Below are positions 26,573 through 34,735 of a DNA stretch of 64,000 nucleotides, in pieces. Position numbers and translations under genes: made by a program. The stretch lies in the NCBI GenBank assembly GCA_036401055.1, contig DASWWC010000109.1:1-64000 (forward strand), written 5' to 3'. This stretch comes from Pelomonas sp036401055. GTDB lineage: Bacteria > Pseudomonadota > Gammaproteobacteria > Burkholderiales > Burkholderiaceae_C. How positions within the stretch are numbered: the stretch's first letter is position 1; the number at the start of each line of letters is the position of its first letter. The notes under the pieces were generated by a model. That model did not search any database, was not told the origin of the DNA, and saw nothing but the letters and a program-made list of their open reading frames with translations.

Positions 26573-27886
26573 TCAGGCGCAGAAGCGGTTGACGAGGTTC
26601 TCCAGCACCTCCTGGCGGCCGGAGACGGGGGCGACGTCGACGTTCCTCGCGAGCACCTCGTCGGCCAGCTCGGCCAGCGTGCGGCGGCCTTGCAGGATGT
26701 CCTGGCCGGCGGCGCTGTCCCAACCCGCATAACGCGCGTCCTGCGCGGCCTGCAGACGGCCGTCGACGATCATCTTTTCGGCGATCAGCAGCGCCTGCGC
26801 GCAGACGTCCATGCCGCCGATGTGGCCGTGGAACAGATCGGCCGCGTCGATGCTCTGGCGGCGCACCTTGGCGTCGAAGTTCAGGCCGCCCGAGCCCAGG
26901 CCGCCGGCCTTGAGCACGTGGTACAGCGCGATGGCCGTCTCGGGCACGTTGTTGGGGAACTGGTCGGTGTCCCAGCCCAGCTGTGGGTCGCCGCGGTTCA
27001 TGTCCAGGCTGCCGAGGATGCCCAGGGCGCCGGCCGTGGCGATCTCGTGCTCGAAGCTGTGGCCCGACAGCGTCGCGTGGTTGGCCTCGATGTTGACCCT
27101 GACCTCGTTCTCCAGGCCGTAGCGCTTCAGGAAGCCGTAGACGGTGGCGGTGTCGAAGTCGTACTGGTGCTTGGACGGCTCGCGCGGCTTGGGCTCGATG
27201 AGGATGGCGCCCTTGAAACCGATCTTGTGCTTGTAGTCCACCACCATGGTCAGGAAGCGGCCCAGCTGGTCCAACTCCTGGCCCAGGCGGGTGTTCAGCA
27301 GCGTTTCGTAGCCCTCGCGGCCGCCCCACAGCACGTAGTTCTCGCCGCCGAGGCTGAGCGTGGCGTCCATGGCGTCGCGCACCTGCAGCGCGGCCATCTT
27401 GAAGATCTCGGGGTCGGGGTTGCTCGCGGCGCCCGACATGAAGCGGCGGTGGCTGAACAGGTTGGCTGTGCCCCACAGCAGCTTGAGGCCGGTGGCCTGT
27501 TGCTTGGCCGCCAGCACCTCGACGATGCGCTTGAAGTTGTCCTGGCTTTCGCGCGGCGTGGCGCCCTCGGGGGCCACGTCACGGTCGTGGAAGCAGTAGT
27601 AGGGGATGCCGAGCTTGCTGAAGAACTCGAAGGCGGCATCGGCCTTCAGCTTCGCCAGCTCCATCGGCGAGCCGCCCTGGAACCAGGGGCGCTCGAAGGT
27701 GGCGCCGCCGAAGGGGTCCAGGCCGGTCCAGACGAAGTTGTGCCAGTAGCAGGCGGCGAAGCGCAGATGGTCTTCCATGCGCTTGCCCAGGACGATGCGG
27801 TCCTTGTCGTAGTGCTTGAAGGCCAGGTCATTGGGGCTGTCGGCGCCCTCAAAGCGGATGGGCTGGATGTGTTCGAAGTAGCTCAT
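26573..27886 (-). CDS. xylA: xylose isomerase
   Basis: A 437-residue cytoplasmic enzyme that converts D-xylose to D-xylulose. It is a full-length class II xylose isomerase: MSYFEHIQPIRFEG start, YWHNFVWTGLDPFGG, YYCFHDRDVAPEG carrying the catalytic His and Asp, LWGTANLFSHRRFM, WGGREGYE, and the metal-binding IEPKPREPSKHQYDFD and NIEANHATLSGHSFEHE segments. The start overlaps the xylB stop (ATGA, 27883-27886). The order xylR-xylB-xylA shows a classical xylose module placed at the head of the xyloglucan operon, linking polymer breakdown to the pentose phosphate pathway. Confidence 0.98.
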   Translation of the reverse strand: MSYFEHIQPIRFEGADSPNDLAFKHYDKDRIVLGKRMEDHLRFAACYWHNFVWTGLDPFGGATFERPWFQGGSPMELAKLKADAAFEFFSKLGIPYYCFHDRDVAPEGATPRESQDNFKRIVEVLAAKQQATGLKLLWGTANLFSHRRFMSGAASNPDPEIFKMAALQVRDAMDATLSLGGENYVLWGGREGYETLLNTRLGQELDQLGRFLTMVVDYKHKIGFKGAILIEPKPREPSKHQYDFDTATVYGFLKRYGLENEVRVNIEANHATLSGHSFEHEIATAGALGILGSLDMNRGDPQLGWDTDQFPNNVPETAIALYHVLKAGGLGSGGLNFDAKVRRQSIDAADLFHGHIGGMDVCAQALLIAEKMIVDGRLQAAQDARYAGWDSAAGQDILQGRRTLAELADEVLARNVDVAPVSGRQEVLENLVNRFCA

Positions 27887-29340
27887 GTCTCGGATCGGAG
27901 TCGGCGGTAAAGGTCACGGAAGCGCGCCAGGCGCGGGGCCAGGCGGGCATGTCGTTCTGTGCTCGGCGCAAAGCGCGCCGAGATGTCGGGGCGGGTGCAG
28001 ACGGCGGCGACGTCGCCGCCCGCGGCCAGCCAGCCGAGGCGGGCGGCGCCCAGGGCACCGCCGGCTTCGCTGCCGCTGTGGACGACGATCTCCACGTCCA
28101 GCGCGTCGGCGATCAGCTGCGCCCAGTAGGGGCTGCGCGAGCCGCCGCCCACCAGCGACAGCGTGCGCACCTCGGTGCCGGCGGCGCGCAGGGCGGCCAG
28201 GCCATCGGCCAGGCCGAAAGCCACGCCTTCGAGCACGGCATAGGTGCAGTCGGCGCGCGTGGTGGCGGCCTTCAGGCCGTGGAACACGCCGGGCGCGAAG
28301 GGGTCGTTGTGCGGCGTGCGCTCGCCGGCCAGGTAGGGCAGGAAGGTGGGAGCCCGCTCCGTGACTGCGCTGTCATTGGACGTTAGCTCGGCCAGCAGGG
28401 CTGCCTCGTGCTGGCCCACGAGATTGCAGAACCAGCGCAGGCAGCTGGCGGCCGACAGCATGACGCTCATCTGGTGCCAGCGCTGGGGCAGCGCATGACA
28501 GAAGGCGTGCACGGCTGAGGCCGGGTTGGGCCGGTAGCGGTCGTTGACGACGAAGAGCACGCCCGAGGTGCCCAGAGAGATGAAGCCGTCGCCCGGCTGC
28601 GTGGCGCCGATGCCGATGGCGCTGGCGGCGTTGTCGCCCGCGCCGCCGGCCACGACGACCTCGGGGCCCAGGCCCCAGGCGGCGGCCAGCTCGGGCCTCA
28701 GCACGCCGCTGGACTGGCTGGCTTCCACCAGGCGGGGCATGTGGGCGCGGCTCAGGCCTGTGGCGGCCAGCAGCTCGTCGGACCAGTCGCGGCGCGCCAC
28801 GTCCAGCCACAGCGTGCCGGCGGCGTCGGAGGGGTCGGACACTTTGTCGCCGGTCAGCTGCAGGCGCAGCCAGTCCTTGGGCAGCAGCACGCTGGCCACA
28901 CGGGCGAAGACCTCGGGCTCGTGCTTGCGCACCCACAGCAGCTTGGGTGCGGTGAAGCCGGGCATGGCGAGATTGCCGGCGATGTCGTGCAGCGCGGGTG
29001 CGGCAGCTTCCAGCTCGGTGCACTCGGCATGGCAGCGGCCGTCGTTCCACAGGATCGCGGGGCGCAGCACGGCGTCGGCCGCGTCGAGCAGCGCCGCGCC
29101 GTGCATCTGGCCCGACAGGCCGATGGCGCGCACGGCGGCGAACTCGGTCGGGTGCGTCGTGCGCAGCACGGCCACGGCGGTCTGCGTGGCCTGCCACCAG
29201 GCAGTGGGGTCCTGCTCGGACCACAACGGCTGCGGGCTCTGCAGCGTCAGCGCGCTGCCGGCGGTGCCGATAATGCGGCCCGTGCCGTCGAGCAGCAGCA
29301 GCTTGACTTCCGAGGTGCCAAGATCAATGCCGAGATACAT
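27883..29340 (-). CDS. xylB: xylulokinase
   Basis: A 485-residue FGGY-family sugar kinase that phosphorylates D-xylulose at O5. Visible elements: N-terminal phosphate loop MYLGIDLGTSEVKLLLLD, the substrate segment GLSGQMHGAALLD, the FGGY region with FLPYLAGERTPHNDPFAPG, and the C-terminal ATP-binding LVGGGSRSPYWAQLIAD. There is no leader. Its ATG shares one base with the xylR stop codon (29340) and its stop overlaps the xylA start, so the three genes are tightly coupled. It is the cytoplasmic end of xylose catabolism here. Confidence 0.97.
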   Translation of the reverse strand: MYLGIDLGTSEVKLLLLDGTGRIIGTAGSALTLQSPQPLWSEQDPTAWWQATQTAVAVLRTTHPTEFAAVRAIGLSGQMHGAALLDAADAVLRPAILWNDGRCHAECTELEAAAPALHDIAGNLAMPGFTAPKLLWVRKHEPEVFARVASVLLPKDWLRLQLTGDKVSDPSDAAGTLWLDVARRDWSDELLAATGLSRAHMPRLVEASQSSGVLRPELAAAWGLGPEVVVAGGAGDNAASAIGIGATQPGDGFISLGTSGVLFVVNDRYRPNPASAVHAFCHALPQRWHQMSVMLSAASCLRWFCNLVGQHEAALLAELTSNDSAVTERAPTFLPYLAGERTPHNDPFAPGVFHGLKAATTRADCTYAVLEGVAFGLADGLAALRAAGTEVRTLSLVGGGSRSPYWAQLIADALDVEIVVHSGSEAGGALGAARLGWLAAGGDVAAVCTRPDISARFAPSTERHARLAPRLARFRDLYRRLRSET

Positions 29341-30566
29341 CAGGCGGTTTCTTCTGCAAGGGTGACGCCCGTGTCGGCCAGCGGCAGCGCGGGGCGGGTG
29401 AGTCGGTAGCGGGCCAGCGCGGCGGCGCCTATGGCCACGGCGTTGGCGCCGAAGCGCGAGACGCGCACGGCCGGCGGCGGCAGGCTGGCCGCGGCGGCGT
29501 AGTCCAGCAGCGTGTCCAGCGCAGGCTTCAGGAAGGGCTCGCCCAGCTCCACCACCGCGCCGCCCAGCACGATGCCGGCGGGGTCGTAGGCGGTGGCCAG
29601 GTTTTGCAGCAGCACGCCGAGGTGGCGGCCGGCGGAGTTGACGGCCTTCAGCGTCAGCGGGTCTTCGTCCACCAGATGGGCGCGCACCTCGGCCAGCGAG
29701 CGCAGCGCGGTCGGGTCCTCGCGGTCGCCCAGCATGGCGCGCGTCGCGATCAGTGCCTCGGCGCAGCCGCGGCGCCCGCAGGAGCAGCGCGGGCCGCCCA
29801 ACTGCAGCACCATGTGACCCACCTCGCCGGCAAAGCCGCGGCTGCCGGTCAGCAGGCGGTCGCCGACGATGACGCCGGCGCCCAGACCCTGGTTGATGGA
29901 CACGTAGAGCAGCGGGTCCGACGCCGGCGTGGGGTTGAACTCCAGCTCGCCCAGGGCAGCGACGTCGGCCTCGTTCTGGATGAACAGCGGCACGCCGGCC
30001 AGCGCGCTGTCCTGCAGCTTCTCGCCCAGCAGCGCACCGAAGGCCACGTCGCGCCAGCCCAGGTTGGGGGCGAAGTGCAGCACGCCGCGCGCCTCGTTGA
30101 CGCCGCCCGGCAGGCCCACGCCGATGCCCAGCACCTGCTGGCCGGCGTCCAGTTGCTTGCGCAGCTTCAAGAGCGCGGTGGCCAGGCTGTTGATGCAGGC
30201 CTTGGCGCTGCGGCTGGCGCCGTAGTTGGCGACGGTGCAGGCCCGCATCTCGCCGGTCAGCGAGGTCGCGACGACGCGCACGGACTCGATGCCCACCTCG
30301 GCGCCCAGCAGCAGCAGGCGGTTGGGGTCGATGAACAGCGGCGTGGGGCGGCGGCCCAGGTCACCGGTGGCGACGACCTCGCGCTCGACCAGCCAGCCCT
30401 CGTTGATCAGCTCGCGCACCAGCAGGCTGACGGTGGACTTGGTCAGGCCCACGGCGCCGGCCAGGTCGGCACGCGACAGCCCCGGGTTGGCACAAAGGTG
30501 CCTCACCAGTGCCATGCGATTGATGACCTTGAGCAGCTGCTGGCTGCCGGCGGCTTCGACCTGCAA
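29340..30566 (-). CDS. xylR: ROK-family xylose repressor
   Basis: A 408-residue regulator. Residues 10-65 are a winged helix-turn-helix (LSRADLAGAVGLTKSTVSLLV, then NEGWLVE); the rest is a ROK sugar-binding domain with GIGVGLPGGVN, the zinc motif CSCGRRGC in GGPRCSCGRRGCAEA and IVLGGAVVELG. It matches XylR/NagC-type repressors. The start is a TTG at 30566, supported by an AGGAG seven bases upstream (30574-30578) and the lack of a better ATG before the DNA-binding domain. An XylR-like operator at 30619-30643 covers its own promoter, so it should repress itself and xylBA, with xylose or a derivative as inducer (inference). Confidence 0.93.
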   Translation of the reverse strand: MQVEAAGSQQLLKVINRMALVRHLCANPGLSRADLAGAVGLTKSTVSLLVRELINEGWLVEREVVATGDLGRRPTPLFIDPNRLLLLGAEVGIESVRVVATSLTGEMRACTVANYGASRSAKACINSLATALLKLRKQLDAGQQVLGIGVGLPGGVNEARGVLHFAPNLGWRDVAFGALLGEKLQDSALAGVPLFIQNEADVAALGELEFNPTPASDPLLYVSINQGLGAGVIVGDRLLTGSRGFAGEVGHMVLQLGGPRCSCGRRGCAEALIATRAMLGDREDPTALRSLAEVRAHLVDEDPLTLKAVNSAGRHLGVLLQNLATAYDPAGIVLGGAVVELGEPFLKPALDTLLDYAAAASLPPPAVRVSRFGANAVAIGAAALARYRLTRPALPLADTGVTLAEETA

Positions 30567-30615
30567 GCGTTGTCTCCTAGTACTTGGTAGGGCCTGTCAG
30601 GGCAGGCTTTGGAGC

Positions 30616-30644
30616 ATATTAGTTCGGCCGTCGCACGAAGTAAA
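30616..30644 (-). promoter_or_regulatory. promoter of the xylR-xylBA operon
   Basis: On the minus strand TTTACT (30639-30644) and TAATAT (30616-30621) are separated by exactly 17 bases and agree with sigma-70 -35 and -10 boxes at four of six positions each. The start of transcription would be near 30609, giving a leader of about 40 bases before the TTG start. Confidence 0.65.
30619..30643. promoter_or_regulatory. XylR-type operator (8-9-8 inverted repeat)
   Basis: TTAGTTCG, nine bases, then CGAAGTAA. The arms match at seven of eight positions. Arm length, spacing and the TTAGTT start are those of the known Bacillus XylR operator, TTAGTTTG-N9-CAAACTAA. It lies between the -35 and -10 elements of the xylR promoter, in the gap shared with the divergent halogenase gene, so it could control both directions. 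Confidence 0.75.
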
Positions 30645-30749
30645 TTGGGTGAAAGCCCCTAGCGCGTTTGGCGCCGACGCAACGAAGATCGCGCCGCTCG
30701 CCGCTGTGGACCCTGCCGGTCCGGCGTGCGCAGCGCTCGCGAGATCCCG

Positions 30750-32276
30750 ATGTCCGACCCGTCTCTTCGCAAGATCGTCATCGTTGGCGGTGGCACCGCC
30801 GGCTGGATGGCGGCCGCCCCGCTGGCGCAGCTGTTCGCCCGCGCCGGCGAGGCGCGCCCGGAGCTGGTGCTGGTGGAGTCGCCCGACATCGGCACCATCG
30901 GCGTGGGCGAGGCCACGCTGCCGCCCATCCGCGCCTACAACCGCGCGCTGGGTCTGGACGGCGCCGACTTCGTCAGGAGGACGCAGGGCAGCTTCAAGCT
31001 GGGCATCGAGTTCCGCGACTGGGGCCGCGTGGGGCACCGCTTCTTCCACGGCTTCGGCGACTTCGGCCCGCCCATCGAGAACCGCTCGCCCTGGCAGCAC
31101 TGGCTGAGGCTCGCCCGCGTGGTGCAGGACATGCCGCACTACGAGGATTGGTCGACGTCCACGGTGATGTCGCGGCGCAACCGCTTCACGCCGCCGGAGG
31201 GCGACACGCCGTCCGCTGCCAACGCGTTCTCGTTCGCGTATCACTTCGACGCCGGCCTGTACGCGGCCTACCTGCGCGACTACGCCGTGCAGCGTGGCAC
31301 GCAGCGCATTGAGGGCTTGATCGTCGATGTGGAGCTGCGGCCCGAGGACGGCTTCGTCGCGGCGGTGAAGCTGGCCGACGGCCGCCGCATCGAGGGCGAT
31401 CTGTTCGTCGACTGCTCGGGCTTTCGCGCACTGCTCATCGGCGGCGCGATGCAGTCGCCCTTCGAGGACTGGAGCGCGCTGCTGCCCTGCAACAGCGCGC
31501 TGGCCGTGCCCAGTGAGCGCGTCGCACCGCTGACGCCGTACACGACGTCCACCGCCAAGGCGGCCGGCTGGCAGTGGCGCATCCCGCTGCAGCACCGCAC
31601 GGGCAACGGCCACGTCTACTGCAGCAGCTTCATCAGCGACGACGAGGCCGCGAGCACGCTGCTGGCGGGCCTGGACAGCAAGGCGCTGGACACGCCGCGC
31701 CAGTTGCGCTTCACCACCGGCCGGCGCCGGCAGGGGTGGGTGAAAAACGTCGTCGCGATCGGCCTGTCCGGCGGCTTCCTGGAGCCGCTCGAATCGACCA
31801 GCATCCAGCTCATCATGGACGGCGTCGGGCGGTTGATCCAGTTCCTGCCGGACCGGCGCTGCCAGCCGCACCTGGCGGCCGAGTTCAACCGGCTGATGGG
31901 CCAGCAGTACGAGTCCACGCGCGACTTCATCGCGCTGCACTACAAGCTGACCGAGCGGCGCGACAGCGAGCTGTGGCGCTACTGCGCGGCCATGCCCATC
32001 CCCGACAACCTGGCCCACCAGATCGAGCTGTTCCGCACGACGGGCCGCGTCGCCATCTTCGACCGGGACAGCTTTGCCGAGCCGTCCTGGGTGTCCCTCT
32101 TCCTGGGCCTGGGGCTCAAGCCCGAGGCCTACGACCCCTTCGTCGATCTCGTCGACGAAGCCGCCCTGGTGCAGCACTTCGCACGGCTGCGCCAGGCCAT
32201 CGCCCAGACCGTGGCGGGCATGCCCGACCACGCCGACTACATCTCACGTCACGTGAAGGCGCCTGCACCAGCCTGA
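30750..32276 (+). CDS. flavin-dependent tryptophan-halogenase-family protein
   Basis: A 508-residue protein of the PrnA-like family. It has the FAD-binding GGGTAGWMAA (about residues 13-22), the conserved GVGEATLPP, a lysine at position 83 in GSFKLGIEF that aligns with the catalytic Lys of PrnA, and the family signature WxWxIP at about residues 274-279 (WQWRIP). The C-terminal GGFLEPLESTSIQLI is also typical. No leader is visible, so it is probably cytoplasmic. Such homologues often lie beside TonB receptors and glycosidases in Xanthomonas- and Caulobacter-type bacteria, and the substrate there is unknown. The ATG at 30750 is preferred over a GTG at 30726, but the RBS is weak. It faces away from xylR and is 81 bases upstream of GH31. 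Confidence 0.9.
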   Translation: MSDPSLRKIVIVGGGTAGWMAAAPLAQLFARAGEARPELVLVESPDIGTIGVGEATLPPIRAYNRALGLDGADFVRRTQGSFKLGIEFRDWGRVGHRFFHGFGDFGPPIENRSPWQHWLRLARVVQDMPHYEDWSTSTVMSRRNRFTPPEGDTPSAANAFSFAYHFDAGLYAAYLRDYAVQRGTQRIEGLIVDVELRPEDGFVAAVKLADGRRIEGDLFVDCSGFRALLIGGAMQSPFEDWSALLPCNSALAVPSERVAPLTPYTTSTAKAAGWQWRIPLQHRTGNGHVYCSSFISDDEAASTLLAGLDSKALDTPRQLRFTTGRRRQGWVKNVVAIGLSGGFLEPLESTSIQLIMDGVGRLIQFLPDRRCQPHLAAEFNRLMGQQYESTRDFIALHYKLTERRDSELWRYCAAMPIPDNLAHQIELFRTTGRVAIFDRDSFAEPSWVSLFLGLGLKPEAYDPFVDLVDEAALVQHFARLRQAIAQTVAGMPDHADYISRHVKAPAPA

Positions 32277-32310
32277 GGAGAAGGCAAGCACACCACAACA
32301 AGCAAGACGG

Positions 32311-32330
32311 GGCCGGCATCCCAGCCGGCC
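32311..32330 (+). promoter_or_regulatory. 7-bp hairpin between the halogenase and GH31 genes
   Basis: GGCCGGC and GCCGGCC pair around ATCCCA in an otherwise A-rich leader. No T run follows. It may stabilise the GH31 end of the message or act as a weak attenuator. Confidence 0.4.
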
Positions 32331-32357
32331 GAACGGAGACAACCAGGAAACCACCCC

Positions 32358-34628
32358 ATGAAGTTCACTGACGGACAGTGGATGCTTCAGCCGGGCGTCG
32401 CCGCGCACTACGCGGCCGAGGCCTATGCCGTTGAAGTCCACGCAGACCGCCTGGTCGTGCTTGCCACGACCCGCCCCATCAAGCACCGCGGCGACACGCT
32501 GCAAGGCCCTACGCTGACCGTGACGCTGACCTCGCCCGCGAGCGGCGTCGTGCGCGTCAGCGTGGAGCACTACAGCGCGTCGCAAGCGCCGCGCCTGCAC
32601 GTGCCCATGCCGGGCGCCGACCATCCGGCCGTGCAGACGGCCCAGACCGACACGCACGCCACGCTGACCTCCGGCCCCCTCACGGTCGAGGTGAAGAAGG
32701 GCGAGGGCTGGAGCCTGGTGTTCCGCGAGGGCGGCCGCGTGCTGACCAAGAGCGACTGGCGCAGCCTGGGCTACATCCAATGGGGCGCCAAGGGCAACCA
32801 TGTGCACGAGCAGCTGACGCTGGCCGTCGGCGAGAACGTCTACGGCCTGGGCGAGCGCTTCACGCCGTGGGTCAAGAACGGCCAGATCGTCGAGAACAGC
32901 AACCGCGACGGCGGCACGGCCTGCGAGCAGGCCTACAAGAGCGTGCCCTTCTACATGACCAGCAAGGGCTACGGCGTGCTGGTCAACGAGGCCGGACCGG
33001 TGTCCTTCGAGGTCGGCTCGGAGAAGGTCGCGCGCGTGCAGTTCAGCCGCGAGGGCGAGAGCCTGGACTACTGCATCGTTGCCGGCCCCACGCCCAAGGA
33101 CGTCGTGCGCCGCCTGACAGCGTTGACAGGCCGCTCGCCGCTGCCGCCGGCCTGGAGCTTCGGCCTGTGGCTGACCACCTCGTTCACGACCCAGTACGAC
33201 GAGGCCACGGCCACCCACTTCATCGACGAGATGGCGCGCCGCGAGCTGCCGCTGTCGGTGTTCCACTTCGACTGCTTCTGGATGCGAGAGTTCCAGTGGT
33301 GCGACTTCGAGTGGGACCGCCGCGGCTTCCCCGAGCCCGAGGCCATGCTGAAGCGCCTGCACGCCAAGGGTCTGAAGATCAGTTTGTGGATCAACCCCTA
33401 CGTCGCGCAGCGCTCACCGCTGTTCGCCGAAGGCGTGAAGCACGGCTACTTCATCAAGAGGACCAACGGTCTGACCTTCCAGACCGACCAGTGGCAGCCC
33501 GGCATGGCCATCGTGGACTTCACGAACCCGGCCGCCAAGGCCTGGTACCAGGGCCACCTGCGCCGCCTGCTGGCCATGGGCGCGGACTGCTTCAAGACCG
33601 ACTTCGGCGAGCGCATCCCCAGCGAGGGCGTGAGCTACTTTGACGGCTCCGATCCCGTGGAGATGCACAACCTCTACGCGCTGCAATACAACCAGGCCGT
33701 GTTCGAGCTGCTGCAGGAGGCGCAGGGCGACGACGCCATCGTGTTCGCGCGCTCGACCTATGCGTCGGGCCAGCGCTTCCCGGTGCACTGGGGCGGCGAC
33801 TGCTGGAGCAACTTCGAGTCCATGGCCGAGAGCCTGCGCGGTGGTCTGTCGCTGACGAGCTGCGGCTTTGCGTTCTGGAGCCACGACATCGGCGGCTTCG
33901 AGGGCAACCCGCCGCCGGCCGTCTACAAGCGCTGGATCCAGTTCGGCCTGATGTCCTCGCACAGCCGCCTGCACGGCAGCAGCTTCTACCGCGTGCCCTG
34001 GCTGGTGGACGAGGAGAGCTGCGACGTGCTGCGCGTCTTCACGCGACTCAAGCACCAGCTCATGCCCTACCTCTATGCCAAGGCCGTGGAGGCGACCGCA
34101 ACGGGCGTGCCGCTGATGCGCTCCATGCTGATGGAGCATCCGCAGGACCCGGCCTGCGCGCCGCTGGACCGGCAATACCAGCTGGGTGAGTCGCTGCTGG
34201 TCGCGCCGGTGTTCACCGAGGACGGCGAGGTGGACTTCTATTTGCCTGAAGGCACGTGGACCCACCTGCTGAACGGCGAGAAGAAGCAGGGTGGCCGCTG
34301 GCACCGTGAGCGGCATGGCTTCCTGTCCATGCCGCTGTACGCGGCGCCGGGCAGCGTCATCGCCTGGGGCGCTGAGACCGAGCGGCCGGACTACGACTAC
34401 GCCCGCGGCACCGTGCTGCGCGTGTTCGAACTGGCCGACGGTGCGAGCGCGGCCTTCGAGGTCGCCGCGCCCAGCGGCGGCTTCGCGGCCCGCGGTCGCG
34501 TCGAGCGGCAGGGCTCGGCCTATGTCGCCACCGTCACCGACGGCGCGCTGCGCGACTGGTGCCTGGAGGTCGACGGCCGGCGCAGCCCGGCCCAGGCCGA
34601 AGGGCCGGAGCTGCGCTGGAGCGCCTGA
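32358..34628 (+). CDS. GH31 alpha-xylosidase (YicI-like)
   Basis: A 756-residue cytoplasmic enzyme, close in length and layout to E. coli YicI (772 residues). The N-terminus (MKFTDGQWMLQPGV) is of the YicI kind. The nucleophile is Asp415 in FKTDFGERIP and the acid/base Asp481 in HWGGDCWSN; these are one off the YicI numbers 416 and 482. No leader is present. The reaction is release of alpha-1,6-xylose from the non-reducing end of xyloglucan oligosaccharides such as isoprimeverose. The product feeds XylA and XylB. It follows the halogenase gene and is separated from GH9 by a large hairpin and a new promoter region. Confidence 0.95.
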   Translation: MKFTDGQWMLQPGVAAHYAAEAYAVEVHADRLVVLATTRPIKHRGDTLQGPTLTVTLTSPASGVVRVSVEHYSASQAPRLHVPMPGADHPAVQTAQTDTHATLTSGPLTVEVKKGEGWSLVFREGGRVLTKSDWRSLGYIQWGAKGNHVHEQLTLAVGENVYGLGERFTPWVKNGQIVENSNRDGGTACEQAYKSVPFYMTSKGYGVLVNEAGPVSFEVGSEKVARVQFSREGESLDYCIVAGPTPKDVVRRLTALTGRSPLPPAWSFGLWLTTSFTTQYDEATATHFIDEMARRELPLSVFHFDCFWMREFQWCDFEWDRRGFPEPEAMLKRLHAKGLKISLWINPYVAQRSPLFAEGVKHGYFIKRTNGLTFQTDQWQPGMAIVDFTNPAAKAWYQGHLRRLLAMGADCFKTDFGERIPSEGVSYFDGSDPVEMHNLYALQYNQAVFELLQEAQGDDAIVFARSTYASGQRFPVHWGGDCWSNFESMAESLRGGLSLTSCGFAFWSHDIGGFEGNPPPAVYKRWIQFGLMSSHSRLHGSSFYRVPWLVDEESCDVLRVFTRLKHQLMPYLYAKAVEATATGVPLMRSMLMEHPQDPACAPLDRQYQLGESLLVAPVFTEDGEVDFYLPEGTWTHLLNGEKKQGGRWHRERHGFLSMPLYAAPGSVIAWGAETERPDYDYARGTVLRVFELADGASAAFEVAAPSGGFAARGRVERQGSAYVATVTDGALRDWCLEVDGRRSPAQAEGPELRWSA

Positions 34629-34637
34629 AGCCGCCAG

Positions 34638-34669
34638 GCCGCCGCAGCCCTCCCCGGGAGGGCGGCGGC
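34638..34669 (+). terminator. long GC hairpin after GH31
   Basis: GCCGCCGC (34638-34645) pairs with GCGGCGGC (34662-34669), and inside it CCTCC pairs with GGAGG, with a 3-base bulge on one side. It begins nine bases after the stop. There is no T tract, so it may reduce read-through or protect the 3' end rather than terminate fully. Confidence 0.5.
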
Positions 34670-34708
34670 GGCCCCATCGACTGAGCAACGACCCCAATGT
34701 CGGGCCGT

Positions 34709-34722
34709 TGACAACGTTGTCA
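34709..34722. promoter_or_regulatory. perfect 14-bp palindromic operator upstream of GH9
   Basis: TGACAACGTTGTCA is a perfect palindrome centred on CG, the layout of LacI-family operators. It ends 13 bases before the GH9 ATG and overlaps a -10-like CATAAT (34721-34726). No LacI-type regulator gene is in the window, so the factor is unknown. A half-site (TGACAACG) recurs upstream of TonB receptor 3. Confidence 0.75.
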
Positions 34723-34735
34723 TAATCCCGCCGCC

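Noticed and set aside
34708..34713. Exact TTGACA as the -35 box of GH9
   Set aside because: A 17-base spacer puts the -10 box on CCGCCA, next to the ATG. The hexamer is better explained as part of the palindromic operator.
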